Below are positions 45,392-56,538 of a stretch of 64,000 bases of DNA, in pieces. The first letter of the stretch is position 1. The number at the start of each line of letters is the position of its first letter. The notes under the pieces are model-generated. The model searched no databases, had not been told where the DNA came from, and saw only the letters and a program-made list of their open reading frames with translations. The DNA comes from Oscheius onirici (taxonomy: Eukaryota; Nematoda; Chromadorea; Rhabditida; Rhabditidae): positions 8,170,501-8,234,500 of the forward strand of contig OW051470.1 in the NCBI GenBank assembly GCA_932521025.1, given 5' to 3'. A program made the translations under genes and the position numbers.

Positions 45392-46509
45392 TTATTGGTT
45401 TCCCTTGATATCGCCGATGATGCCCCACATGTCGAAGACGAGCTCATCGGGAAAGCCGAAGATCTGAAGATCCGAGTCGCGAACCTTCTGGAACATTTCC
45501 TGGAGAGTCGTGCATCCGACGGCCGTGTCCCAGATCGTCTGGGCCAGTTCGTCATCCTCCAGTCCCAGATAGTTGCGGAAGAGAGTGTTCATACTGTCGA
45601 TCATGTTCTTGTTCGGGGCATTGGTCTGACGGACGACAGCACCGTCAGCCTTGAAGCGAACCGTTCCACAGCCTGAGGACATAGGCGTCTTCGTCTTCGT
45701 CGAGCGTCTCTGCTGGAACATCTGGAAGCCGGACTGGAGAGGACTGATAAGACGCAGGTGGAAGTCCTGTCCGATCGGGATATCGCGAATCATCTTGGCC
45801 ACCTCGAAGTGACGCAGACCGAGGGTCGACTGGCCCTGTATGCTCTCGATCAGCTGGCCGGGAGCGATGGCAGGACTGGTTGCTGCGGCAGCGGTTCCTT
45901 CTCTGAAATATCAGTCGTTTGGAGACAGTAACCGTAACAGTAGAGAGTAACAGGAACATGAACAGTAACAGTAACTTACCTGATCTTCTTGATGAAGGAG
46001 CGGCAGAATCCGTTGTCGGCTACAGTAATCCCGAGCGTGTCAGCCGTCTTGGCCAGTTCGATCTCGACGGGCTGACCGCGCATGTGAACGAGCAGGAGAT
46101 CGTCCTCTTCCAGATAGCCGGTGAAAAGATTTTCCATGGCGGTCGTGTTCCGAGTACAGTAGATGATATCATCGGGACTCAGGTCGAATCCTTTGGCAAT
46201 CTGCTCGTAGAGCTCCGCGACAGAGTTGAATCCGCTGACTCGAATCGTCTCCGAACAATGGGCCATCTGACAGGAGAAGGACAGCTGCAGCGGCTTCGGA
46301 TCCGGGTTCATGAAGTGGTAGACCTCATCGAGTCGTTCCTTCTTCTCTTCGGCTGCAATGGCAGGCAGAGGACGACTGCGATTCATCGAGCGAGAACGAC
46401 GGTTAGGACGGGAGCGGGAGCGACGGCGCTGACTGGAAATGGTTTTTTGTTTTTGGTTGAAAAGGTCGTCTTTCTGTTTTGGTAGAAAAACTCACTTGGC
46501 GAAGGACAT
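45392..46509 (-). CDS. GIPC: GIPC PDZ-domain adaptor
   Basis: Three exons (46496-46509, 45980-46432, 45392-45902) join in frame to 325 residues. After an Arg/Ser-rich N-terminus comes the GH1 dimerisation region (FSCQMAHCSETIRVSGFNSV, AELYEQIAKGF), then the PDZ domain with a carboxylate-binding-type loop (TLGITVADNG), IKKIREGT and a HFEVAKMIRDI helix. The GH2 region ends FPDELVFDMWGIIGDIKG, which in vertebrate GIPC binds myosin VI. GIPC links receptors with C-terminal PDZ ligands to endocytic vesicles. The first exon is only 14 nt. The RS-rich N-terminus differs from the Pro/Gly-rich one of vertebrates. (GT)AACAGTAACAG repeats fill the second intron. Confidence 0.92.
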
Positions 46510-46639
46510 ATCAGAAGGCGTGCTGTTAGTAGACTGTCTAATTGTTGTGTAATTGTCTGTTGAAAGTTTCTTTTAGAAAAGTTTTTGCTAGTTTTTGTCT
46601 GTTTTGAAGTTTACGAAAAAAACAATAGTTGTAAGGAAG

Positions 46640-46720
46640 GCATCAGAAGGGATCGGTTGACTGGAGAAGGGATCAGAAGAGATCGGTTGACTGGGGAAAG
46701 GATCAGAAAAGATCGACGTA
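46640..46720. repeat. Tandem repeat upstream of GIPC
   Basis: Two and a half copies of a roughly 35-nt unit, GAAGGGATCRGAARAGATCGGTTGACTGG, about 130 nt upstream of the GIPC start. Confidence 0.55.
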
Positions 46721-47343
46721 ATCGTGTTTAGCTGTGATTCATCATACGAGAAACTTCAGTTACTGGAGCATTGAGAGTAATCCGTTCAAGAAAAAATTGA
46801 ACAGCATGAAAACGTTGCTACTCAACTGAAAAAAAAAATCAGCTTTGATTCATAAAATGTTCTCTTTTCTTGAACAGACTATAAAGGCGACGAAGTTGCC
46901 GAAGGTGGCCGGTTTTAATCCAAAGCTTCAATTCTTGAAATGTATGCCATGTTCTTTTCAATCTTGTCGTTGGAGACTTTTTTGTAGTTGACCATTTTTT
47001 TATTGGAGAACGTAGAAAAAAGTTATGAGCGAAATATGTTTTTGGGCCGATTTTCAAAGCTACCGTAACCCTTGATCCCAAAATCCAAACTGTCCCAAAA
47101 GCTTACAATATTTTTTTTTCGAGGTCGATTACCCCCAGGAACAATCCCAGACCGATCCGATCAATTTGAAGGGTAGCTGTAGTACTTCGTGCAACGAATT
47201 ATGACGCCCTAATAACATTGTCACTCACTTACAGTAAATGATTTGCATTGCAATATTCTTTGTTTACTTTCATTAGGTTCCAATCCAAAATCCTCTTTCT
47301 CGTGTTTGTTTCGTTCACTACATGTACTCGGTATTCAGCTAAA

Positions 47344-48178
47344 ATGTCTGATCCACCCGTGGAGGAAAATTCTGATGCTCCTGTTGAGGAAACGCCTCCT
47401 TCTCCTATCAAATTCGGAGACGAATCACTGTCCGATGTTACACTTTCCGTCGAAAATCAGGATTTTATCGTTCACAGGATGGTCTTGGCTTCTCGCTCGC
47501 CCTATTTCAAGGCTATGTTCTTTGGTGATTTCAAAGAGGTAAAATTATCCAAGTTTTCGTTATTACCTTTTTTTCCAGTCTAAAGAAGATCGAGTTGAAA
47601 TTAAAAGAATTTCTCCTGACATCTTCAAAAGGATTGTCGAGATCATCTACAACGGAGCCATGTCTGATAACAGCCCTTTGGCATACATGTTCACTTTAAA
47701 AAAATTGGGTGACTGTGGTTTTCTTTATCATGAAGACCCTTTCCTGAACACGGACTCTGAAGAAGACCGCGAAACACTCAAAAGTACGCTCTTTATTACT
47801 CTTTGATCAATCCAGCTGCAGAGTTCTGGGATTTCGTCAACGAGCTTCTACCAGCTGCTGACCTTCTTGACGTCAGTGAGCTGGTTTTACAGAGCCTTCA
47901 AAAGGAAATATCTACGAAACACTGTAGAAACAAGGATTGTGGCTTCTGTCTCAACCTGTACATGTTCGCTTTCATGAAGGAAATGCCTATTCTCGACGTA
48001 TTTGTATGTTTTTTTGCGGACATTCTTTACTCGAAATATAATTCAGCCCGAGTTCACGAGAAATCGCTATCTGGATTGGAGCAGGGCTGTTTACAAGATC
48101 AAGCCCCGACTGATTCCGGTTTCTTTCCAAGCAATCGACAGCGAAAGAATGTCCATTCTAATTAAAAAGTTCACATAA
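47344..48178 (+). CDS. BTB/POZ-domain protein
   Basis: Four exons (47344-47538, 47579-47783, 47822-47997, 48047-48178) join in frame to 235 residues. The BTB core is clear: SDVTLSVENQDFIVHRMVLA, RSPYFKAMFFGDFKE, then VEIKRISPDIFKRIVEIIYN. The usual linker follows with an insertion (HEDPFLNTDSEEDRE) and then LLPAADLLDVSELV, the second half of BTB. The C-terminal half has a Cys-rich loop (KHCRNKDCGFCLNLY) and no Kelch or MATH domain. BTB proteins of this size often act as Cullin-3 adaptors; that role here is inference. ATG follows TATTCAG by 5 nt. A long fold-back repeat starts 240 nt after the stop. Confidence 0.85.
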
Positions 48179-48417
48179 TGCCGTTTCTCACATCGTTACT
48201 TTTTTCCTTGAAATTTAGGATAAATTTGTTGTTTCTTGATAACCTGAAAACCATCAGAAAGATAGAACGCCTGCTAACACAGCAAGCTGGAAGCCTTGAC
48301 CATTTGCCATGGCATTTGTTGCTATATTCAAGCCAAACATCATTTGTCCTTCGAAAAAGCAGGAAGAGCTTTCGAGGCGATACAGGAGCAAAATCAATCA
48401 AAATGGCAGAACTACAG

Positions 48418-49058
48418 TCCGGGCAATAAGTTTTTATCCTTTTGGCCACAATTTTTTTCTAAATGAGATATCAAAAATCTGTATTTTCTGTTTCATTGCA
48501 CTATATCTGAACTACTTTGTGCCAAAAAATTAGACCTCTAGATGGTTTCTGCGAGTTGTGGCAGAGTTTTGAATGCAACCACTTTTTGGACCCCTTCCTA
48601 TATCCCAGCCTTCCTAGATAAGGGAATCAAGTAAATTCCCTGTGGGCGGCATGTAGCTAGGTGGTACGAATTACAACTCCGATTTTGACCCAACTTCAAA
48701 CCATTATATCTCTGTGATTCTCAATCTTTTTATATATTTCAAAATGCGTTCGAAAGTCCTTTATCTGATCTAAATAATGGTTCGGTCTCAAAATCAGGGC
48801 GGTAATTGGTACCACTTAGGTACATGCCGCCCACAGGGAATTTACTTGATTCCCTTATCTAGGAAGGCTGGGATATAGGAAGGGGTCCAAAAAGTGGTTG
48901 CATTCAAAACTCTGCCACAACTCGCAGAAACCATCTAGAGGTCTATTTTTTTGGCACAAAGTAGTTCAGATACAGTGCAATGAAACAGAAAATACAGATT
49001 TTTGATATCTCATTTAGAAAAAAATTGTGGCCAAAAGGATCAAAACTTATTACCCGGA
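48418..49058. mobile_element. Fold-back element with about 255-nt arms
   Basis: The left arm (48418-48674, TCCGGGCAATAAG...) and right arm (48802-49058, ...CTTATTACCCGGA) are over 95 percent identical as reverse complements over their full length. The loop is about 125 nt and contains TTTCAAAATGCGTTCGAAAG, a sequence also found near 44130. There is no coding capacity. Weaker similarity continues outside the arms (AGGAGCA...ATCAA), so element ends and target duplication are not certain. Confidence 0.8.
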
Positions 49059-49144
49059 GTTGATTGTGCTGCTCCTAAATTGCAATACCAGCAATCTATG
49101 ACCACAAGAAAAAACTCTGCCTAGTCTCACATTTATTTTTCCTC

Positions 49145-49878
49145 TTACTTTCCTCCACACGGGGTGGCATTCAGCTCGAAGTTGAAGTAGGACGACTCGG
49201 CTTTCTGCGGCGTTTCCTTCATCTCCTCCTTTCCGACCAGCTTCTTCAATTTCTCCGTCAGCAGGCCATACAGCGGCTGTTCCTTGTTGTTCTTCCGAGC
49301 TCGGACCTCATTCAGGTATTCCCTGGCCGTCTCGCAGTCGACGTCAATTGGAACGGCGTCTTTCGTTCCGACGTCATCGATTCCTCTTCGGGCCTTCTTC
49401 ATCTCCAGCACCATGACTTCTCCCGGCAGATCACGAACAATTTCAGCTGCCGAAAACTTGTTGGCGAAGCGGAACTGCAGATGGAAGGCCTGGTGTCTTC
49501 TGGTCTCATTGCCCTTCGGGCCGAGCCATTCGGTCAGCTGTTCCTCCTTCCCTTCGTCCAAAATACGCACAAATCCCGACATTTCGTGTCCTTGACGATC
49601 CAGCAGGCCGAGGCGCTCGTAATGGACCTGGAATTCCACTTGAACGGTAGTTTTGCCGGCAATTCGAATGTGGTCCTGATCCAGGGTGATGAAACGACGG
49701 GCTCCGTCGGATAGGACCAGTTTGAGCAGCAGTGACTCCTTCAGCGTGTTTCGGAGCACCATACGCTTCTTGACGATGCCGCTAACAGCCGTGGAGCAAT
49801 AGTAAAAATAGAAATCTTTACTCTTTCTGGGAGCCACAGTTGATATCAAACGAAATTGGACGTTTACCCACGAACTCT
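49145..49878 (-). CDS. C-terminal exon of a protein with a possible Ig-like (ASH/MSP-type) domain
   Basis: A long open exon ends with TAA at 49145. Reading in from an AATAG acceptor near 49878 it gives WVNVQFRLISTVAPRKSKDF, FYYCSTAVSGIVKKRMVLRN, LLLKLVLSDGARRF, VQVEFQVHYERLGL and GFVRILDEG. That pattern of beta strands, with 'VAPRKSKDF' before a strand and 'VQVEF' near the end, fits an ASPM-SPD2-Hydin or MSP-like Ig fold such as in CEP192/SPD-2. The second half is helical and charged, ending FNFELNATPCGGK. No ATG lies in this exon, so upstream exons (perhaps near 49900-49990) are missing from this model. The family call is tentative. Confidence 0.45.
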
Positions 49879-50209
49879 ATTCCGAATTTTTTGTATAATT
49901 AGCGGTAGAGGCTCAGAGTTGTACGAAATATTAGTTAGCAGCACCATTTCTGTTCTATCATACTCATTCTTTGCCATTTTTGGATAATCTTCAAGAATTT
50001 CCATAGCAGGCTCTCGATATCCAACTTTTCACTTGTTTTGGAACTTCTTGACCTGCAGGCTTAGTTTGAAGCCAAAATGCCACCTCTTTTACTTATATTC
50101 ATCTGGGTAAGAAATTTACAAACATGCAAAACAGTTAGAGACAGATAAGGGGACTCAGATAGATTACAAATACACAGAATCTCCGGGTCAAGAGAGATAC
50201 ATCACATGC

Positions 50210-50666
50210 TTATTGAGCGATTTCCGGCAACAACATGGGCACATTGGCCTCAATGATGGGAATGATCTAGAAAAAAGCTGACAAAAACAAAAAAACTGGT
50301 CACCTTTTCGATTTCACCACGCAGCTTCATCATCATGCCCAAATTGGCTTCGGGCTTTCCGACGAAAAAGGTCGTGACACGTGGGAACGAGACGACGACG
50401 ACAGTATTTGCCTCATAGGTCAGCACGGAAACCTTGTGACGTCCCATGTTGAGCTTGTTCAGCTGGTCGAAAGAGGCCATATAGCTGCTGATTGTAACCT
50501 GGCGAGCTCTAAAAGTTTTTTTTTGCTGAAACTTGGAAAATAAAACGAACCTATATTCTTCGCCTACAGTGATGATTGGAACGCCTTCGCGATCGGTAAT
50601 GAAGAGCGTCTGGGCATCGCCGCACATGCGCAATATTCTCAGCAGTTCTTCTTCAATGTCGGCCAT
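50210..50666 (-). CDS. LAMTOR3: LAMTOR3/MP1 Ragulator subunit
   Basis: Three exons (50551-50666, 50304-50508, 50210-50266) join in frame to 125 residues, the usual size. The roadblock/LC7 fold is recognisable from ADIEEELLRILRMCGDAQTL, FITDREGVPIITVG, ASFDQLNKLNMGRHKVSVLT, NTVVVVSFPRVTTFFVG and NLGMMMKLRGEIEKI. LAMTOR3 pairs with LAMTOR2 on the lysosome surface, where Ragulator recruits Rag GTPases, mTORC1 and MEK1. ATG lies 1 nt after TTTTCTTCAG. Confidence 0.88.
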
Positions 50667-51285
50667 TCTGAAGAAAACTTGAATTTGAAGAGGTAGAGAA
50701 CAAGAAATGAAAGATATCGCCCGAAAACTAAGAAAAATCAGCACGGTTTGGCGAAAGTTTTCTTTCGAGAGTTTATGGCTAAATTTGGACATTTCCGAAA
50801 GAATCGCTTGAATGGTTAGAGAACGAGCTCCTCGTATGAGCAATTCGATTGAAAAGCTGAAGAGGAGCCCGAAGATTTCTATTCCGATGGTAAAAGTATA
50901 AAATTCGATAGAACGAGGAGCATATATCGACAAAATTATAACAAAACAGCTGAAAAAACGATCATTTTCATTTTGCAACAATATCATTCACATATCGACG
51001 AATGAGTATACATAGAGGAAAGGAGGGGTTCGGCTGAGGCTGGACCACAGAAGAAAAAAGAGCGAGGGGAAGGAGAAGAAATAAGGGGGCTTGGGAAAAC
51101 AAGTAGAGCCTTGTGTGCTATGACGACGGAGAGAAGAAGCACATGCACACATTCATGAAGATGGTCTCGCGTACCGAAGAGTACAGGATCCTACAGGTAG
51201 TTCAAATTTACATTCTCTTCTAATGAAAAGATAGATGGGTTTGGAGGAACAAATATAAGATAAAAGATGAAGATGTATCGCTTTT

Positions 51286-52519
51286 TCACTGTGCCGGGGT
51301 AGAAGGTCCTCCAGCAGCTGGCGGCTGCTGCGATCCACTGGGAGGCATAGATCCACCGGACTGCGACTGTGAAGCTTTCTGGTAAAACGGCATAATTAGT
51401 AAGGGATGAAAAAGTCAACTTATTTTGAGCATCGTCCAATCGAACGTGTAGTCGTACTGATGGTTCAGGGTACGGAATAAGATGCGGAAGAGCTGACGCA
51501 AGTACATGTAGTCCGGAGCTTCGTCAAATCGCAGACCACGAGTGTAGTTCAGATACATGGGGAACTCGGCAGGGAAGCCTTTGCAGAGAATCTCGACAGA
51601 GGTCGTCATTTTCTGAAATTGAGGTTTTCATGAAAACGGAAAGAAACGGGTACCTTTTCACTGATCTTCTCGTATTTCTGCTTCTTGGTAGCAGCCTTCA
51701 GTCCCTGCCAGGGAAGAGTTCCACGGTTGAAGTACATCAGCACGTATCCAAGCGACTCCATGTCATCCCTTCTACTCTGCTCAATACCGAGATGAGCATT
51801 TATCGAGGCGTAGCGAGCAGTTCCAGTCAAATTCTTATCCTCTCTGTAGGGGATGTGAGTGCGCGTTCGGGAATCGCGGAATCTGAAGCAAGACACGAGT
51901 TAAATCGAAACTGTATGAACGAACTTTTTGGCTAGCCCAAAGTCGATGAGGAAGAGCTTGTTGCAGTGACGACCGATACCCATGAGGAAGTTGTCCGGCT
52001 TGATGTCTCTGTGGATGAAGTTTTTCACGTGAACGTATTCGATTCTGCCAATCATCTGGTCGGCCAGCATCAAAACCGTCTTCATGGTAAAGCGACGACT
52101 ACAGAAGTTGAATAGATCCTCGAGAGAAGGTCCAAGGAGATCCATGACCAAGACGTTATACTCGCGCTCAGTTCCATACCTGAAAGCTCAGATTTTTAGT
52201 TTTTCACGAAACAATGCGGATGAAGAAGGTAAAAGGAATTCGCAACTGACCAACGAATATGTGGAATACCAACTCCGCCTTGAAGAATTCGATAAACCTT
52301 GGATTCGTACAGCAACTGGGGATGACGAGCCTGAAAACGTGAACATGATTTCTGAACAAAAAAAATCCTCACTCTGTTGCTCTCCAGCTTGATAGCTACC
52401 TCTTCTCCATTCGTGACATTGATGGAAACGTAGATGTCGCCAAAAGAGCCGGAACCAATCTTTCGAATCAACTTGTACTTTGTGGCGACGATGAAGTCTT
52501 TGCCCGAGACGGCCGCCAT
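51286..52519 (-). CDS. CSNK1A: Casein kinase I alpha
   Basis: Exons 52373-52519, 52251-52330, 51925-52179, 51654-51882, 51420-51612 and a last exon ending at 51286 give about 330 residues. Motifs: glycine loop [16 protein letters not shown] lysine, [12 protein letters not shown] catalytic loop, [10 protein letters not shown] (activation start), [20 protein letters not shown], and the CK1-specific NTYRGLRF-like region ([20 protein letters not shown]). The kinase phosphorylates primed substrates including beta-catenin, and acts in Wnt and Hedgehog signalling and the cell cycle. The Ser/Gln/Pro-rich tail ([13 protein letters not shown]) is reached only with a non-standard last splice, described separately. 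ATG follows CATTTCAG by 2 nt. Confidence 0.93.
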
Positions 52520-52966
52520 TTCTGAAATGATGAGAGTTGTTTTTGACGCGAGTTGCTCAGATTTGGGCAAAGCCGATCGATAATGAACATATTTACACTA
52601 TGCACAGAAAGAGATAAGACGGGGAAATTTTTGGTCAAGCAGCGCAGATAAAGACGAACCCTTACCAATTGTTGGGGGACGGCCGATACAATGAAGAATT
52701 CTACAATGAACCCGATTAAAAACACCAGCACAGTTGGGCCGTCGCCCGTCCTGAAAAATGTGGCCTCATTTGTGAAAAGATGGTTAGTTGAGAGAAAGAG
52801 TAAGAAGGGAAAAGGAATTTGGGGTAGAAAAATTGTCACAGAAGGGAGAAAACAACGCGCGTGCTAAAAGAGCACTATTTCACAACTGTCACAGGTTAGC
52901 AGGAAATCGGGGACAATGACGAGAGGAAATTATGTGCAGTTCATTAAAACCACTGCAAAATCATGA

Positions 52967-53410
52967 ATGGCTTGGGCGTTATGCAAAGCAATCTATGAAA
53001 TACTACGAGAACGAGGAAATAGAGAAGCTGAAGTCTTACCAAGCGGAGGCGTCACAAAGTACATGACTGAAGAGATTTTGAGAGTAAGTTTTGACAATAC
53101 CTGACAAGTCGACTTATCTTTGGAAAATTTTCCAAAAAAGCGCCAAACTGAAAGGAAAAAGCGGGTTTTTGGTGCGAAATCAGCTCTACGAGCTGACAAG
53201 GCTCTTTCTATCCGTAAAACTGCGCAAATTCTGGCATTTTATGGAGGAAAATTCACTCGCTCTTTGCTACAGTAGTCTCAAACTTTCCTTTTAAGACAGA
53301 AAATGTTTTAATGTGAATTATTCGATCAAATGACGGACAGCGCTTCCTCCCGGGAACAACCGTATGCCGAAACCTGCGTGTCTATCGCGTTGGAGCAGAG
53401 TTACAAAGGG
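52967..53410 (+). CDS. Candidate small histone-fold protein (CENP-X/MHF2-like)
   Basis: Exon 1 (52967-53083) reads MAWALCKAIYEILRER, GNREAEVLPSGGVTKYMTEE, ILR, followed by GTAAGT. Exon 2 (53184-53213) reads LYELTRLFLS. A third block (about 53335-53400) reads SSREQPYAETCVSIALEQ. The helix-loop-helix layout and the final V.LE pattern resemble CENP-X/MHF2, a roughly 80-residue partner of CENP-S in Fanconi and kinetochore complexes. The phase between exons 2 and 3 does not close with the splice sites I can find, so either an exon edge or a base is wrong. Treat it as a candidate. Confidence 0.35.
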
Positions 53411-53436
53411 TCTTTTGAATGGGCGAATCGTTTAGA

Positions 53437-54013
53437 ATGGATTTTCTACATGATAAGGCTCAGGTTTCGGCCAAAAATAATGAAAAAACAGCAGGAAAAC
53501 GTCGACAAAATAAACAGGAAAAGCTCTCCTTTACTCCCTAAATTCTACCGTGTTTTTCATTGATTTTCAGGCAAATCGTAACGAGACCCACTGGCGGGAA
53601 TTTGAACCGTTAAAAGTACGAAATTTTTTGTTTCTTTCTTTTTCGCTCTGAAAAAATCTTGTGATTTAATCATTGTTGAAAAAATAATATAATAACATGT
53701 CAAAGTATGTCATGTCATGTCAAAATCATTCAATCGTCAACTTCCGTCGTTGATGGCTGTTCCGGTACTTTCGAAGAGGAGCTACAGCGACGCGGTAGGA
53801 GGCTAGAGGACCGAACTGCTCGAGCCGAAGAAAGATTTCCAGGTAGATGAGTCGCTTCTGACTGCTCTGGAAGAGGAGAAGACGGATCCGATCGAAGAAG
53901 AAAAGGAGGAGATGGGTCGACTGGAATGGCTGAAAGCCCGTCGTCTGGAACTCCAGGCTATGAACAAGGATCTCGAGAAGCAGTTCGACCGTGTCCAGCA
54001 GCTCGTCGTCTAG
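53437..54013 (+). CDS. Small charged coiled-coil protein, unknown
   Basis: Three exons (53437-53463, 53571-53615, 53807-54013) join in frame to 92 residues: MDFLHDKAQ, ANRNETHWREFEPLK, then RTELLEPKKDFQVDESLLTA, an acidic segment, and a C-terminal helix LKARRLELQAMNKDLEKQ. ATG follows CGTTTAG by 1 nt. It starts within about 40 nt of the putative end of the histone-fold candidate, so the pair could be an operon processed by trans-splicing. The last acceptor (AGGCTAG) has a poor pyrimidine tract. No family was recognised. Confidence 0.5.
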
Positions 54014-54165
54014 ATGAAGAGTCTCTTCAAAGTGAAAAGAGATAAAGTAGGCCAAATTTATGTGAGGTAAAATGTACAGTAGACTAATAAGCGTGAAACA
54101 ATGTCAAACAAGTGATTTGATCCCAATTCTTCTACCCGTAGATTCGTTCTGCAAGGGACTCTGAT

Positions 54166-55094
54166 CTAGAACTCCATCGAATCGGCTGAATCTTCGCCAG
54201 ATTCGTGATAACTCTCCTCTGACAGCTCTGCGATGAACGGCGACCTCATAGGCGACGATTCGGTGCTCATTTCGTCCTCAGAAGATGTTGGAGTGACGAC
54301 TTCAACCGCTTCTGGAATAAAATGTTGATTTTGATACAATAAAACCAGTTTTACCTGCTTCTGGAGCCAATTCCTCGCCAAAATCGTCAACTTCTTGGAT
54401 CCTGCCGGACATTGTCGGATCTTCAAACGGATTGACGGACCTCATAGGCCTCCAAATTGCCAGTTCATCGCCTCGGATGGCATTCAGCCTGAAAATTGGC
54501 TTTTGAAATGGTAAAATAAGAGAACATACGTCGGAGGAAGGAGTTGATTGGACTGTTTTGCTCTTTCCAGATAGTCTTTCAATCTGGAATCGAGCTCTAT
54601 TTGATTGGGAGCTGCCTCGTCGGGTTCTTCGACGATTCCTGGGCTGGAAGCTCCAGAATTATCGCTATCGCCCATATCATCATCAGAGGAAGATTCTCTA
54701 AAAGATAAATTTACTGAGTTCTATAAGGAGAGAGTCATTTTCTTGTGACTAGGTCAATTTTAATTTTTTTATGACTGAAATACTTTGCAAAAACGAAGAA
54801 TTGAATGAAATATACAACTTACACGATAAAAGGCCTGTCGTTAGATATGCTAAAATCGTGCAGCATCGAGTTGACCCTTTCATAGCGTTTCTTGGCTCTC
54901 GGAGCCGGCTCATCTTGCTAAAATGTGTACTTGTCTTGAAAATGGTAAAAACTAACGTCAATAGAAGCAGGTCGTTTTCCAAGCGTCTCCTTTACCAACC
55001 TCTGCCGTTTCGAAGACGGCTCGTACAAATTCTGCATAGGTTGCTCCTGATGATAATGATTGTAGTTGTTGAAGTTGAGTGTTGTCGGGCTCAT
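54166..55094 (-). CDS. Acidic Ser-rich protein, unknown
   Basis: Five exons read in frame from ATG 55094 (MSPTTLNFNNYNHYHQEQ) through KRQRLVKETLGKRPASID, QDEPAPRAKKRYERVNSMLH, ESSSDDDMGDSDNSGASSPG, ELDSRLKDYLERAKQSNQLL, AIRGDELAIWRPMRSVNPF, to a tail rich in Ser and Glu (PTSSEDEMSTESSPMRSPF, SYHESGEDSADSMEF) with TAG at 54166. Two possible basic nuclear-localisation patches (KRQRLVK, RAKKRY), many SP/SxxE sites and no folded domain suggest a nuclear, phosphorylated, largely disordered protein. ATG follows TTTTTTGCAG by 10 nt. Function is not recognised. Confidence 0.6.
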
Positions 55095-56538
55095 CTATGA
55101 TATCCTGCAAAAAAATGGTATTTGGAGCGAAAAGAAGCGAAAGAACAAGCAAGAATGGTCGAAACCAGGCTAGGGCAAGGGGCGGGGTCGCGGCGAGAAC
55201 ATTCCGGAAGCAACGGGACTAGACGCGAATTGAAACAATCTATGGGGTTTCTAGAAAATATTTTGAAAAAGTTTGGGCTTAAAACAGTGAAAGAAGGGCA
55301 GTTTGTGTCTTTGGGAAAGAAAATACAAGAGGAAAGGGAAAATTTAGAACAAGACTACAAATACAAGCAGCAAAGGTAGCAGTTGTTTTTGGAAGAAATG
55401 GACAGATTAGATATCCTTTTAGATTTCGATTTCTAGAGGGGGGAAGCAATTCGAGATGCATTTTGTGATCTGAAACTTCTCTAGAGAGCAGATGAGAGAC
55501 TCTGCATCGAAAAACTTTTAGCATCAGAAAGACTTGCAAAATCAGTTGTTCTCGACATGAAAGGTCAACCAAAGTGGTTTGAAATCGCAGAAAATATGGA
55601 ATTGTGGTATGAGTCATTCTCACAAAATCCAGGATTCCCAGAAAAATCTCGTTTTCACAAAACCGGTTCGGCTTATACAGCCTAATTCGGACAGCTGGTG
55701 ATAGGAAATTACGCGAAAGAATGGAGCGTGTTTTTCATACGAAATCACCCAGCAACCCCGTGAGAACACACGAGGCTTTTTGCTTGTACACACGCGAGAG
55801 CGAGCGAGTGAACAACAGGCAGGTCACTGAACGGACAACTCTCTCACTCTCTCCCCTGGCGATTGAATTCCCGCCAAAAATCATTTTGGACTTCTTGTTT
55901 TCCAGTTGATTTCTTGCATCTTCTGCAGGTTTTTTTTGTGCTCCGAAAGTCTTTTGAACTGAAGATTTCCAGTTTAGAAACTTTTTCTTATCCATTTTCT
56001 CTACCAGTTTAAAGAACAAGAAAGTTAATAATGTGCAGTCTCTGTGATTGAAATGACGATCTTTGAAAGGAAAAAGGGACCATTCGCTGGGATAGCTGGA
56101 AGAAGATGAAGTTAAATCGAGACTTGAAGGAAAACGTTTCGCTATTGTCTCTCTAGACTTCGAGCTAACTTTTACTTTTCTCACGTCTGTTAGCAGGATT
56201 TTTTCTGCATCAAACTAAAAGAAACAACCGTAGAAAAGTGCAGCAAATGGAAAACTAAGCCAAACAAAAATGTCGCGATTTTTTCCATACATCTCGTTGA
56301 ATTTTTTTTTCTCTTATGATCAAAAATGAATTTGAAGTACATGAAAAGACAAGGAAATCAAGCAAAATGTGAGAAAAGGAGCCATGAAATTAAATTTCGA
56401 TTCGTTGTTCCCGTTTCCGTAGAAGGAACAAAACGTTTCCACTTTTGTGCCCCTTTGTTCGTTCAAAGATTCTCCTCTCTTGTTATCTCTTTCTCGGGGA
56501 AAAAAGTAAGCAAAGTGTCACAACTTCAGAAAAAAACA
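55095..56538. other. Spacer upstream of DCLK
   Basis: No gene supported. A minus-strand frame from ATG 55997 (MDKKKFLNWKSSVQKTFG...) has some coding look, but no splice partner or domain was found. A CACTTCTCTCTCC/GAGAG-rich stretch lies near 55830-55860. Confidence 0.4.

Noticed and set aside
49284..49595. Plus-strand frame opposite the Ig-like exon
   Set aside because: Antisense shadow. The minus strand has the coding bias and the stop next to the expected gene end.
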